Positions 54,450 through 61,995 are shown, counted from the stretch's first letter. The stretch: 61,995 bases of DNA from an uncultured Saprospiraceae bacterium (GCA_937951615.1 CALFBH010000072.1:1-61995); one strand, 5' to 3'. The notes: generated by a model not told the origin, from the letters alone. Program-made: numbers and translations.

Positions 54450-54626
54450 TAATTCCGAAAGTAAATAAAAAATAGACGAAACACCCACAATCAGTTAAAA
54501 ACGAAAAACGAACAATTTTTTACGACTTCCATTGGGAGCTAGAAGAAAATTCATACGATATAAAGAGAGGAGGCGTCATCAATTCTACATCAAGTCAACC
54601 AGACCAGTTCTTATGTCAGATGTAGA
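54450..54626 (+). pseudogene. Remnants of further A and B paralogues
   Basis: TTCCGAAAGTAAATAAAAAA (about 54454-54473) repeats the end of gene A1 (53236 on), and GTTAAAAACGAAAAACGAAC with the following ACAATTTTTTACGACTTCC repeats the end of gene B (53620 on). The B-like part is open to a TAG near 54624 and gives ENSYDIKRGGVINSTSSQPD. It looks like the tail of a third A-B unit whose body has been deleted. Confidence 0.6.
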
Positions 54627-54638
54627 GTTTCACAGGAC

Positions 54639-54722
54639 GGATACATGAGCTAACATCCTTTGCCTAACCGGCATGTTCCGAGTGTATCCACAAATTGCAC
54701 GGGCTTTGGCCCGTGCTTTTTT
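54639..54722 (+). ncRNA. Structured RNA element and strong terminator
   Basis: Nested stem: GGATACA (54639-54645)/TGTATCC (54683-54689), AACAT (54652-54656)/ATGTT (54673-54677), GCC (54662-54664)/GGC (54670-54672) with loop TAACC. It is followed by a perfect intrinsic terminator: GCACGGGC (54697-54704), TTTG loop, GCCCGTGC (54709-54716), then six T. Together they could be the 3' end of a small RNA or simply the end of the A/B transcript. 54723-54857 holds only word repeats such as CTCTCC-TACTTTGT-TGGAGAG. Confidence 0.5.
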
Positions 54723-54857
54723 GTTTGCCTCACCTAGCCTCTCCTACTTTGTTGGAGAGGGACTTCGCCTGCGCTTGTATCGCTTCGCTTACAACCTGGG
54801 CTTTTAATTGGCTTAATCGCACAGACAACCTGAACACCACTTAATCACACAATCAAC

Positions 54858-57383
54858 TTAAAATCCACCATCCTCACCGCCTCCCTGATAACCACCACCA
54901 GGACGACCACGTTTCTTTTTCTGATTGATGCGGTAACTGGCAGTTATAGAGCCCATTCTCGCACGCCACTGAAACTCGCCTACATTATAGAAGTCATCAT
55001 CTACCGTTTCGTAGCGACGTTTTCTGCTATTGAATACATCACGTACACTTAGCGTAAGTGTCAGGTCTTTAGATTTCAAAAAATCTCTGCTCCAGCCGAC
55101 ATCCAGACTTGTAATAGATTTGTATTTGCTTTGCGCACCTTGACGTGGAGCGCGGTAGTTCATTCTCAGTTGCAGATCAGAATTCCAAAAAGAAAAGCGG
55201 GCAGTATTTCGGGCAGTCCAGGTAAAAGTTTCAGCATTAAAGCTTTGTTCGTTTGCTAGCCCTTCATTGATTGTACCTTCTGTTACTGAACGGAAAAAGT
55301 TCAAATCAGTCGTGAAACGCAGCCATTTTAGTCCACTATAGGCTATATTAAATTCCAGTCCTACATCGTCTCTAACAGACAAGTTTTCAGGCTGCGTCTG
55401 AAATGTTCCATCATCCAGCAATTGACGGATTCTCTGAATAACACCAGTAGAATGCCGATAAAATACACCAGATGATAAAGTAGCTTTTTCCCAAATTTTC
55501 AAGTAATTGATCTCATAAGAATCTGTAAATTCAGGATCAAGATTAGGATTGCCACTAAAGAAATTTCGGTTGTCGCTATAGGTGAAAAATGGATTTAAAT
55601 CAAAAAAGCGCGGACGTCTTACTCGACGGCTATAACTGGTTTGAATAGAATTGCCTTCTGTAATTTCATAGCTTAAGAACAGACTTGGAAACAGATTGAA
55701 ATATGCTCTGTCATTCACCTTATTCGTTTGTACCAATTCCGTATTTACAATAGAATATTCTCCCCGCAAACCAGCTAGAAAGCTGAATTTATTGAACTTG
55801 TTCCCATATTGAGCGTAAGCAGCATGAATGTATTCGTCATAATTAAAATCATTGCTCAAACCTGCCAGGTTAAACCAGCTTGCATCACTAGCCTGCTGTT
55901 CTACCAAATAGCTATTCGCAATATTACGCAGAGAGCTTCTGAATCCAATTTCATATTTATGGTCACGACTAATAGCACGATTGAAGTCGGCCTGAATTTG
56001 CCATCTGCGCTGCCCTTCCTCATTGGCTGAACGCTGATTGATTTGATCAAAGCGCAAGCCTTCAGCCGTCAGAGAATCTTGATCCAGTATGGAGCTTTCT
56101 TTTTCCAACTCGTCTTCATACTGAGCGGATAGATTGAGGAAATGATTTCTGTTGGAAAATTCTTTACGATAATTCAAGCTGTATTGCAGACTGCTTTCTT
56201 CTTCTATTTCATCATCGGTACGAATGGTCTGATTGGTCAGATTTTCCGGCGAAGCCGACACCAAATAATCATCATAAGTCAATGTTGTAAAATTATCTTC
56301 ATCAGAAATACGGTAAAGAAATGACCCTGTCAATACATCTTTTTCACTGATATAATAATCAATACCAGCACGAACATTATTTCTAAGCCCGCCTCTGCAC
56401 ATCTCTCGAACCTGCTCAGAAACAAACAAAGGCAAAGGCTGTTCCAGAGAATCTGTTTGTTCAATTTCCTGATACAAATTGCCACCGCCCGGCCCTCTAC
56501 GGTAGTTTAAACCATAATTTAGAAACCAGTTGATTTTACCTTTACGGTAATTCAGATTAGCACCCAAACCTGCCACAGCAGGGAAACCGCCAGTTACATC
56601 GAAAGAACCATTAAAACCACTACGGTCATCTTTTTTCAAAATAATATTGATGATACCCGCCATCCCCTCTGCCTCATAACGAGCGGAAGGATTCGTAATC
56701 ACTTCTATTTTATCAATCATATTCGCCGGAATCTGACGCAGATTATCAGAAGCTGCCATCCCAGAAGGCTTACCATCGACCAAGATCCTTACTCCTTCAC
56801 TTCCACGCAGGCTGACCTGCCCTTCTACATCTACCGTAACGGAAGGAACATTATCCAGAATATCTTCAGCCGTACCGCCTTTATTCGCTAGGTCTTTGCC
56901 GACATTGAAGACCCGCTTGTCCAATGAAAACTGCGTCTCACTTTTTTCTGCCCGCACTTCTATTTCTGCCAGTTCCACGCCATTATCTCCCAGTCGAATC
57001 TCGCCTAAATCAATACTGCGGTCGCCTGCCATCATTTTCTCTCTATCTATCGGCACAGGGTCAATCACATATCGCTCATAGCCCATAAATTCCACCACGG
57101 CATACAGCTTACCCGGACGCGACTTAATCAGAAATTCGCCCTTCGCATCCGTCAGTCCACCTGCCAATACAGTGGAATCCCGCTTGCTGAATATCGCTAC
57201 ATTCGCAAACTCCAAGGGCGTACCCGTCGAAGCTTCTAAGATTTTTCCTTTGATTTCTATTTCTGGTCTTTCGCCACCTCCTGGTCTGCCTTGTCCGCTG
57301 CCAGGACGTTGTGCATAGCTGTCTAAGCCTGCTAATAGAATGAATAAGGGGAGTATGAAACGTGTCATTGTTTTATCTTTCAT
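54858..57383 (-). CDS. TonB-dependent receptor-like outer-membrane protein
   Basis: About 841 residues. Signal peptide (MTRFILPLFILLAGLDSYAQ), a Gly/Arg/Pro-rich stretch (RPGSGQGRPGGGERP), a carboxypeptidase-regulatory-like domain (IKGKILEASTGTPLEFANV ... GKLYAVVEFMGYERY), a plug (about 150-255: LDNVPSVTVDVEGQVSLRG, IEVITNPSARYEAEGMAGIINIILK) and a long barrel of the outer-membrane beta-barrel family, ending with a second GGG-rich tail. It lacks a SusD neighbour. The frame opens at a TTG (57404); ATGs are at 57383 and 57368, and the -7 box TATCTTTA (57395-57388) favours the later ones. Confidence 0.9.
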   Translation of the reverse strand: MKDKTMTRFILPLFILLAGLDSYAQRPGSGQGRPGGGERPEIEIKGKILEASTGTPLEFANVAIFSKRDSTVLAGGLTDAKGEFLIKSRPGKLYAVVEFMGYERYVIDPVPIDREKMMAGDRSIDLGEIRLGDNGVELAEIEVRAEKSETQFSLDKRVFNVGKDLANKGGTAEDILDNVPSVTVDVEGQVSLRGSEGVRILVDGKPSGMAASDNLRQIPANMIDKIEVITNPSARYEAEGMAGIINIILKKDDRSGFNGSFDVTGGFPAVAGLGANLNYRKGKINWFLNYGLNYRRGPGGGNLYQEIEQTDSLEQPLPLFVSEQVREMCRGGLRNNVRAGIDYYISEKDVLTGSFLYRISDEDNFTTLTYDDYLVSASPENLTNQTIRTDDEIEEESSLQYSLNYRKEFSNRNHFLNLSAQYEDELEKESSILDQDSLTAEGLRFDQINQRSANEEGQRRWQIQADFNRAISRDHKYEIGFRSSLRNIANSYLVEQQASDASWFNLAGLSNDFNYDEYIHAAYAQYGNKFNKFSFLAGLRGEYSIVNTELVQTNKVNDRAYFNLFPSLFLSYEITEGNSIQTSYSRRVRRPRFFDLNPFFTYSDNRNFFSGNPNLDPEFTDSYEINYLKIWEKATLSSGVFYRHSTGVIQRIRQLLDDGTFQTQPENLSVRDDVGLEFNIAYSGLKWLRFTTDLNFFRSVTEGTINEGLANEQSFNAETFTWTARNTARFSFWNSDLQLRMNYRAPRQGAQSKYKSITSLDVGWSRDFLKSKDLTLTLSVRDVFNSRKRRYETVDDDFYNVGEFQWRARMGSITASYRINQKKKRGRPGGGYQGGGEDGGF

Positions 57384-57387
57384 GGTG

Positions 57388-57395
57388 TAAAGATA
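57388..57395 (-). promoter_or_regulatory. -7-like box of the TonB receptor gene
   Basis: TATCTTTA on the minus strand, with AATTGTC further upstream; start codons lie 5-20 nt downstream, so the leader would be very short. The last base deviates from TAnnTTTG in the same way as the CRISPR repeat. Confidence 0.4.
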
Positions 57396-57433
57396 CTTAG
57401 ACAATTTTGAACTAGAAAGGTTTAATTGTTAAT

Positions 57434-57780
57434 GGTTTGGTAAACTTGCGGGAAGCCGCTGCGCGGGGGATTTTGCTAAACCTTCACTTAATCGTCAAAC
57501 GGTTTGGTAAACTTGTGAGAAGCCTGTGCGCAGGAAAGTTTGCTAAACCTTCGCCTGAAAAGATCAGAAGTATGCGGGAGGTTTAGTAAACTCGCTCCCC
57601 TCAAGGCCAGCAGCGCAAGTTTACTAAACCTTCACTTAATCGTCAAACGGTTTGGTAAACTTGCGGGAAGCCTTTGCGCAGGGGAAGTTTGCTAAACCTT
57701 CGCCTGAAAGAATCAGAAGTGTGGAGGAGGTTTAGTAAACTCCCTCTCCCTCAAGGCCAGCAGCGCAAGTTTACTAAACC
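57434..57780. repeat. Array of five hairpins built on GGTTTRGTAAACT
   Basis: Each unit has a left arm GGTTTGGTAAACTT or GGTTTAGTAAACT and a right arm (A)AGTTTnCTAAACC, 20-25 nt apart: 57434-57482, 57501-57549, 57580-57630, 57649-57698 and 57729-57780. The types alternate A, A, B, A, B, and A2-B1 and A3-B2 are a 148-149 bp tandem duplication. Ten half-sites occupy the divergent gap between the TonB receptor and the papain-like gene. There is no reading frame; a protein-binding cluster, REP/REPIN array or structured RNA are the options. Confidence 0.75.
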
Positions 57781-57875
57781 GTACGGAAAGGGTAACAATT
57801 TGTACAAAGAATTGATATACCATAGAAACAAACTGCCGTCAAGCAAGCAATTGTATAAAAAAGCGTACTTTAGTA

Positions 57876-59339
57876 ATGAAAACATACGTACAACTCATGA
57901 AATATCTAATCCCGCTTTGTATCCTACTGTTTTGCGGTTTGTCTTTATATGCCCAAAGCTATGCAACCGGAGCTATTTTTGATGCTGCCGAAGATCAGGC
58001 TTTCAAAGGCGCGTATCCGGCAGACTTTTATGGGGTCAAAAGCGATGAAATACCAACATTGGTGAGCCTGCGCAAATGGGCTTCCAAGCCACGAGTGCAA
58101 GGGGAGATTTCTTCCTGCGTGGGCTTTTCTTGTAGCAATGCGATGAGCATCATGCAGGCTATGCGCGATAGTATCACAGATGTCGAACAGCGCGACGAGG
58201 ACGTCCATTCTGCTTTGTATATTTTTAATCAGACCCGTCCACATGGTTGTATGGGCGGCTCTCGGATTTCTGATGCCGTCGAATTATTGAAAACAAAAGG
58301 CGACTGTTTTGCCCGACAGTTTGACGAACCTATAGATGACTGCGACCGACAGCCCAAAGCCGAGCATCATGAAATAGCAGCGCAGTATAGAATAAAAGAC
58401 TACATCGCAGTTTTTGACCTTAGTCATTCGGAAGAACGAAAAATTCACCTCATCAAACAAGAACTGGCAGAAGGCAAACCCGTCATCACAGGTATTCAGA
58501 TAACGGCGAGTATGTTTTTGATGAAAAAAGGCGAAAAAATCTGGAATCCCAAACGCGCCAATCCCAATCCTACTGGCGGGCATTCTGTTTGTGTTGTTGG
58601 ATATAATGATTATAATCAGACTTTTGAGTGTATCAATAGTTGGGGCGAAGATTGGGCGGATAATGGCTTTTTTTATGCCAAATATGAAGACTTTGCCAAG
58701 TATTGTAGATATGGTTATACGCTCATCCTCGGCGAAAAGCAAGCAGACTGTGAAGCAACAAGCAGTCTGCAAGGAGATTTTATCTTCCAGTCTCCTTCTG
58801 GTTATAATGAAGATTTAGGCAGCCCCATCTTCAAAGAAACACACCCTTGTTTTGATGGGACAAAATATGTCATCAACAACTGGAAGTCTTCCGATGTCTA
58901 TCAGCTTGCAGGCAGGGCGATGAAGAAAAATTCGTACACCTATATTTTTAGTATTGATGCAGCCAATAAAGCGACACTCCATTTCCCGAAAGGGATAAAT
59001 ATCCATAAAAACACAGGCAATTTCAGCAAACCTATTGTCCCGAATGAAGCTGCACAAATTATTATTCCCGGTCGTTTTGCTGCTTTACAATCTGTCCATA
59101 AAGGCACTGACCATATTTGCATTTTATATTCTAAAACAGAGATTAAAGATATTGTAAAACGTATTTTTGCTGTGAAAAATGCGCCCAACAAAGATTTTAA
59201 CAAACGTTTGCAGGAAGGCTTTGCTGATTTGCTAATCCCTACTGAACATATTAATTATGCTAACGAGTATATGGGGTTCACGGCAAGTTCTGACGAAGGA
59301 TCGCTTGTACCCATTCTGCTAGATGTTATTGTGGAGTGA
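57876..59339 (+). CDS. Exported papain-like (C1) cysteine protease
   Basis: A 487-residue protein with a signal peptide (LIPLCILLFCGLSLYAQ); the ATG at 57897 is an equally good start. The papain triad is visible: Gln-Cys region VQGEISSCVGFSCSNA (C81, where papain has CGSCWAF), TGGHSVCVVGYND with the His near residue 235, and CINSWGEDWADNGFF with the Asn. The WAF motif is changed to VGF, but the catalytic residues are kept. The C-terminal 190 residues (after EKQADCEATSS) form a separate, possibly Ig-like, domain. Its stop codon lies in the first unit of a tandem repeat. Confidence 0.88.
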   Translation: MKTYVQLMKYLIPLCILLFCGLSLYAQSYATGAIFDAAEDQAFKGAYPADFYGVKSDEIPTLVSLRKWASKPRVQGEISSCVGFSCSNAMSIMQAMRDSITDVEQRDEDVHSALYIFNQTRPHGCMGGSRISDAVELLKTKGDCFARQFDEPIDDCDRQPKAEHHEIAAQYRIKDYIAVFDLSHSEERKIHLIKQELAEGKPVITGIQITASMFLMKKGEKIWNPKRANPNPTGGHSVCVVGYNDYNQTFECINSWGEDWADNGFFYAKYEDFAKYCRYGYTLILGEKQADCEATSSLQGDFIFQSPSGYNEDLGSPIFKETHPCFDGTKYVINNWKSSDVYQLAGRAMKKNSYTYIFSIDAANKATLHFPKGINIHKNTGNFSKPIVPNEAAQIIIPGRFAALQSVHKGTDHICILYSKTEIKDIVKRIFAVKNAPNKDFNKRLQEGFADLLIPTEHINYANEYMGFTASSDEGSLVPILLDVIVE

Positions 59340-59600
59340 TGGAGTTGGCGAGTTGCGGGTTGGTGGGTTGCGAGTTGTTTTTTTGGAATTTGGAATTTTC
59401 ATTTTGGAGTTTTATTCGTGCATAATTCGTGCATTTGTGGCGAAAATAAATAGTGATGGAGTTGGCGAGTTGCGGGTTGGTGGGTTGCGAGTTATTTTTT
59501 TGGAATTTGGAATTTTTTATTTTTGGAGTTTTATTCGTGCATAATTCGTGCATTCGTGGCGAAAATAAATAGTGATTGGGTTGGCGGGGTGCGAGTTATT
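59337..59600. repeat. 117-bp tandem repeat, about 2.3 units
   Basis: Unit 1 begins TGATGGAGTTGGCGAGTTGC at 59337, the protease stop codon; unit 2 starts at 59454 and a partial third at 59573. Each unit contains GGGTTGGTGGGTTGCGAGTT, GGAATTTGGAATTTT, and the word TTCGTGCATAATTCGTGCAT also seen at 20439-20506. Frames on both strands through it are repeat artefacts. Confidence 0.8.
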
Positions 59601-59606
59601 AAGCTG

Positions 59607-59655
59607 ATTCGTAATTAATCAATTCGTAATTCGTAATTAAATCATTCGTAATTGA
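59607..59655. repeat. AATTCGTAATT-type repeat, site 4
   Basis: GATTCGTAATTAATCAATTC, GTAATTCGTAATTAAATC, ATTCGTAATTG: the same family as at 39382, 40056, 40566 and 42412. 59656-59761 is AT-rich leader DNA without a clear promoter box. Confidence 0.55.
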
Positions 59656-59761
59656 CTATATTTTCCTCGAAAAATTGACAATCTACATCGAAAAAATGCG
59701 ATTGTTACCCAACAAAAAAGTAAATTAATAGGAGTAAATTCATAAGATAATTACTACCTAA

Positions 59762-61855
59762 ATGAAAGAATTGAAAACAATATTAACTGTTTTTGTCCAT
59801 AGTCCATGGTCCATGGTCGATGGTTGTTTTAAGAGGAATAATAATTTTATTCAGCTCTTTTTACGCATTTTGCGAAGCAAAATATATGCTATACCATCAC
59901 GCTTCCATCGACTATTGACTATCGACCATCGACCTCAACTATTCCAAACCGTATTATTTGTCTTTCTTGCGCTGCAAATACAGGCACAAACCCCCTTAAT
60001 CTGGGAAAAACCTGTTAGCGCAACTAAAAGTGAACGAGGCGTCTATGAAGTAGAAACTGAAGAAGTCGAGTTTGTACTCAAAGCTGCCGATACGCTGCGC
60101 GATGCCCGTGTCAAAATATTCAGAAATGGGAAAAAACTGAACACTGGTGCGAAAAGTGAAGCGGATGAACTTTATTTTTACGTCATCGGCAATCGGGTGA
60201 TTGGTACTTTACAACTCCTGCCAGGACATAATGATTTGCGCATTGAAGTCTATGAAAGCAGAAATACTGTGGCTGCTTCTGAAACCATTCGTGTAGAAAA
60301 ACGGAAATCGAATTTATATGTCTTGTCCATTGGTACGTCTCCGCCCGATTTGGATTATCCTGAAATTGATGCCTGCGACCTCGGCAATGTTTTTCGTGGA
60401 CAGGCAGCGGGGCAAAGACGACTTTACGGACACGTAGAGGTAGAAACGTTATTGGGCGACGATGCGACTGCTGAAAACATGGAGATTGCATTGAACAAAC
60501 TCGCCGAAAATGAGACCATTCGTGATAATGATCTGGTCATTATATTCTTTTCTGCGCATGGCGATTTGAACGACAAGAAAGAATTTTATATACAAGGAGA
60601 CAATTATCGACGCAGTGCAAAGAAACACACGACGATGCTAGGAAGTGATATTTTTGATATTTTGAATGATATTTCCTGCCGGAAGATGGTGTTTTTTGAT
60701 GCTTGTCATAGTGGAGCAAAAGGAGTCGGAGATGATGAAGATATTAATGATGCTGTTCAGAAATTGCTCAGTCCTATGAAGGGGTACACCGTCATTTCTT
60801 CGAGTGGCAAACATGAAAAATCGCATGAAGATAAGAAGTGGAAAAACGGAGCTTTTACTGAATTTTTATTGAAAGGATTGGAAGGCGAAGCAGATTCCCC
60901 AGAACAACCAGATGGCATTATCAGCATTTATGAATTGTATGAATACCTGAGCGAAAAAGTGCCGAAAGCGGTAGGCGCATTGAAGCAAAAACCCCAACAT
61001 CCGCAACTGATTACAGACAGCCTCGGCAACCTGCCATTTTTTCTGACGGAAAATTATGACATGGCATTCACCCCTTGCGGGAATGGAATTAAAAACACCC
61101 TAAAAGATGCCGATAAACTGTACAAAACGGTTTATGTAGAAGGCGGCATACTCAATACAGTCAGACGTTTTGGCGGCAAAAATATGTATGTCAGAATGGA
61201 GCCTATCAAAGTTCCGGCATTTAGTATGGGCGTATATGAAGTGACCAATGCGCAGTATTGTAAATTTCTCAATGCACATACTTTTCACAGAGATCGTGTA
61301 CAATGGCTCAAGCTAAAAAGTAGCAAATGTAAAATCCTAAGAAAAGGTGCTTCTTATGCCCCCAAAGAAGGTAGTGAACGCTTGCCCGTCGTGACCGTTT
61401 CCTGGGAAGGCGCGATGAAATATGCACAGTGGTTGTCTCGCAAAACGGGCTTAATTTATCGACTACCGACTGAGTATGAATGGGAATATGCTGCACATTC
61501 TGGGCATCATTTTCAGGACATGCTTTATTCGGGCAGTACAATTATTGATAGTATTGGCTGGTATGAAGAAAATTCGGCAAACAAATTACACCAGGTCGGA
61601 TTCAGACAATCCAATAAACTAGGCATCCACGACCTTTCAGGCAATGCTGCTGAATGGTGCCTTGATAAATACGAAAGGCTCGATAATGACGTACCAGACA
61701 AAGAAAAAGCTGATTGGCGGGATGTCGAATACATGGTCAGAGGCGGGCATTTTAGTAGCCCTGCCTTAGACTGTCAGAACAAGTCAAGGGCACATTATCC
61801 TGGAAATGCCATGCAACCTTATATCGGTTTCCGGCTGGTTCGGGTGGCCAACTAA
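59762..61855 (+). CDS. Caspase-like protease fused to a formylglycine-enzyme-like (FGE-sulfatase) domain
   Basis: A 697-residue protein. A Sec signal (LFQTVLFVFLALQIQAQ) appears only at about residues 59-76; residues 12-57 are encoded by a palindromic repeat. Then come an Ig-like part, a C14 caspase domain with His in IIFFSAHGDLND and Cys in VFFDACHSGA, and a C-terminal FGE-like domain (VPAFSMGVYEVTNAQYCKF ... LPTEYEWEYAAHSG ... LSGNAAEWCLD ... GGHFSSPA ... YIGFRLVRV). In such proteins the FGE-like part is usually a binding module, not an enzyme. It is next to a papain-like protease, both exported. Confidence 0.88.
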   Translation: MKELKTILTVFVHSPWSMVDGCFKRNNNFIQLFLRILRSKIYAIPSRFHRLLTIDHRPQLFQTVLFVFLALQIQAQTPLIWEKPVSATKSERGVYEVETEEVEFVLKAADTLRDARVKIFRNGKKLNTGAKSEADELYFYVIGNRVIGTLQLLPGHNDLRIEVYESRNTVAASETIRVEKRKSNLYVLSIGTSPPDLDYPEIDACDLGNVFRGQAAGQRRLYGHVEVETLLGDDATAENMEIALNKLAENETIRDNDLVIIFFSAHGDLNDKKEFYIQGDNYRRSAKKHTTMLGSDIFDILNDISCRKMVFFDACHSGAKGVGDDEDINDAVQKLLSPMKGYTVISSSGKHEKSHEDKKWKNGAFTEFLLKGLEGEADSPEQPDGIISIYELYEYLSEKVPKAVGALKQKPQHPQLITDSLGNLPFFLTENYDMAFTPCGNGIKNTLKDADKLYKTVYVEGGILNTVRRFGGKNMYVRMEPIKVPAFSMGVYEVTNAQYCKFLNAHTFHRDRVQWLKLKSSKCKILRKGASYAPKEGSERLPVVTVSWEGAMKYAQWLSRKTGLIYRLPTEYEWEYAAHSGHHFQDMLYSGSTIIDSIGWYEENSANKLHQVGFRQSNKLGIHDLSGNAAEWCLDKYERLDNDVPDKEKADWRDVEYMVRGGHFSSPALDCQNKSRAHYPGNAMQPYIGFRLVRVAN
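59795..59933. repeat. Palindromic repeat inserted in the caspase signal region
   Basis: Left words TAGTCCATGGTCCATGGTCG and ATGGT are answered by ACCATC, CCATCGACTATTGACTATCG and ACCATCGACC on the right; the centre is ATTTTGCGAAGCAAAAT (59867-59883), identical to 7789-7805. The element is in frame and does not break the reading frame. Confidence 0.6.
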
Positions 61856-61856
61856 G

Positions 61857-61995
61857 TAGTTCTTCCAGTTAATAATGTCGGGTAAATTAAATTTTATATC
61901 TTTTGAGTCAGGTTTTGGTGCAAATTGTTCTATTGCTATGATTGTTAAATTGTTATCGTGATTTTTTGCGCAGCAAAAAACAATAGCAATGAAGC
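61857..61995. mobile_element. MITE-like element, copy 2 (cut by window end)
   Basis: Starts two bases after the caspase stop with TAGTTCTTCCAGTTAATAAT and includes the core TTTTTTGCGCAGCAAAAAA (61962-61980). It is the inverted copy of 49734-49872 with about three mismatches over 139 nt; the remaining part lies outside the window. Confidence 0.72.

Noticed and set aside
57383-57404. TTG at 57404 as TonB receptor start
   Set aside because: It lies upstream of the -7-like box; ATGs at 57383 and 57368 follow and the signal peptide begins at the latter.
57434-57780. Second CRISPR array
   Set aside because: The repeated units are inverted pairs with conserved, not unique, intervening sequence.
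59323-59553. Frames on both strands through the 117-bp tandem repeat
   Set aside because: They only reflect the repeat length and words; translations are repetitive and have no family features.

Overview
The window looks like the chromosome of an aquatic Bacteroidota, most probably the Saprospiria/Lewinella side of the phylum. The evidence is the promoter style (a -33 TTG and a -7 box of the form TAnnTTTG), a 47-bp CRISPR repeat of the Bacteroidota type II-C kind, SusC/TonB-type and DUF5916 outer-membrane proteins, many signal peptides ending in AQ, a green-type proteorhodopsin with blh, a PL7 alginate lyase, and a caspase fused to a formylglycine-enzyme-like domain. The genus is a guess.

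Layout. 1-1815: CRISPR array of 24 identical repeats, no cas genes in view; the last repeat supplies the stop codon of the neighbouring TMTC-like TPR membrane protein. 3.6-8.3 kb: acyl-CoA dehydrogenase behind a promoter with a perfect 14-bp inverted repeat, an AAA/DUF234 ATPase behind palindromes, a MITE-like element, and sufU. 8.5-13.2 kb: an export operon of DUF1800, DUF1501 (Tat signal) and a discoidin/CBM-like protein. 13.2-17.6 kb: a B12-type radical SAM protein, then minus-strand small genes (Fic, an Rpn tail fragment, an unknown membrane protein) separated by two copies of a bulged hairpin, resembling a cassette array without integrase. 17.7-29.5 kb: carbohydrate genes (two-domain SGNH/SASA esterase, TIM-barrel lipoprotein, SDR, Nramp-like carrier, PL7 alginate lyase) with a Cys/Met-type PLP enzyme and a type II restriction-modification pair in between; the 200-bp gap in the PL7 operon holds the fused remains of gluconokinase and 6-phosphogluconate dehydrogenase.

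29.8-39.4 kb: gcvP, an ABC-type ATPase plus PD-(D/E)XK-like partner placed directly before thrS, then the rhodopsin-blh operon (the rhodopsin has no ATG start) and coaE. 39.5-49.5 kb: ordinary single genes (Uma2, TraB/GumN, SH3, UbiA, desaturase, MazG-like, VOC, EEP nuclease, DUF5916) separated by several families of palindromic repeats that often encode the last residues of the genes. 49.7-62 kb: XRE/S24 regulator, a large Cys-rich lipoprotein followed by tandem paralogues and their remnants (possible toxin/immunity or surface-antigen cluster), a structured RNA/terminator, a TonB receptor, a five-hairpin array, a papain-like protease, a 117-bp tandem repeat and a caspase-FGE protein. This last region is bracketed by two inverted copies of one MITE-like repeat.

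The strongest leads are the ATPase-nuclease pair fused to the thrS transcription unit, the lipoprotein/paralogue cluster, the start-codon-less rhodopsin, the gntK-gnd ghost, the in-repeat CRISPR promoter and the dispersed elements sharing a TTTTGCGnAGCAAAA core. All functions are read from motifs; no database search was possible.
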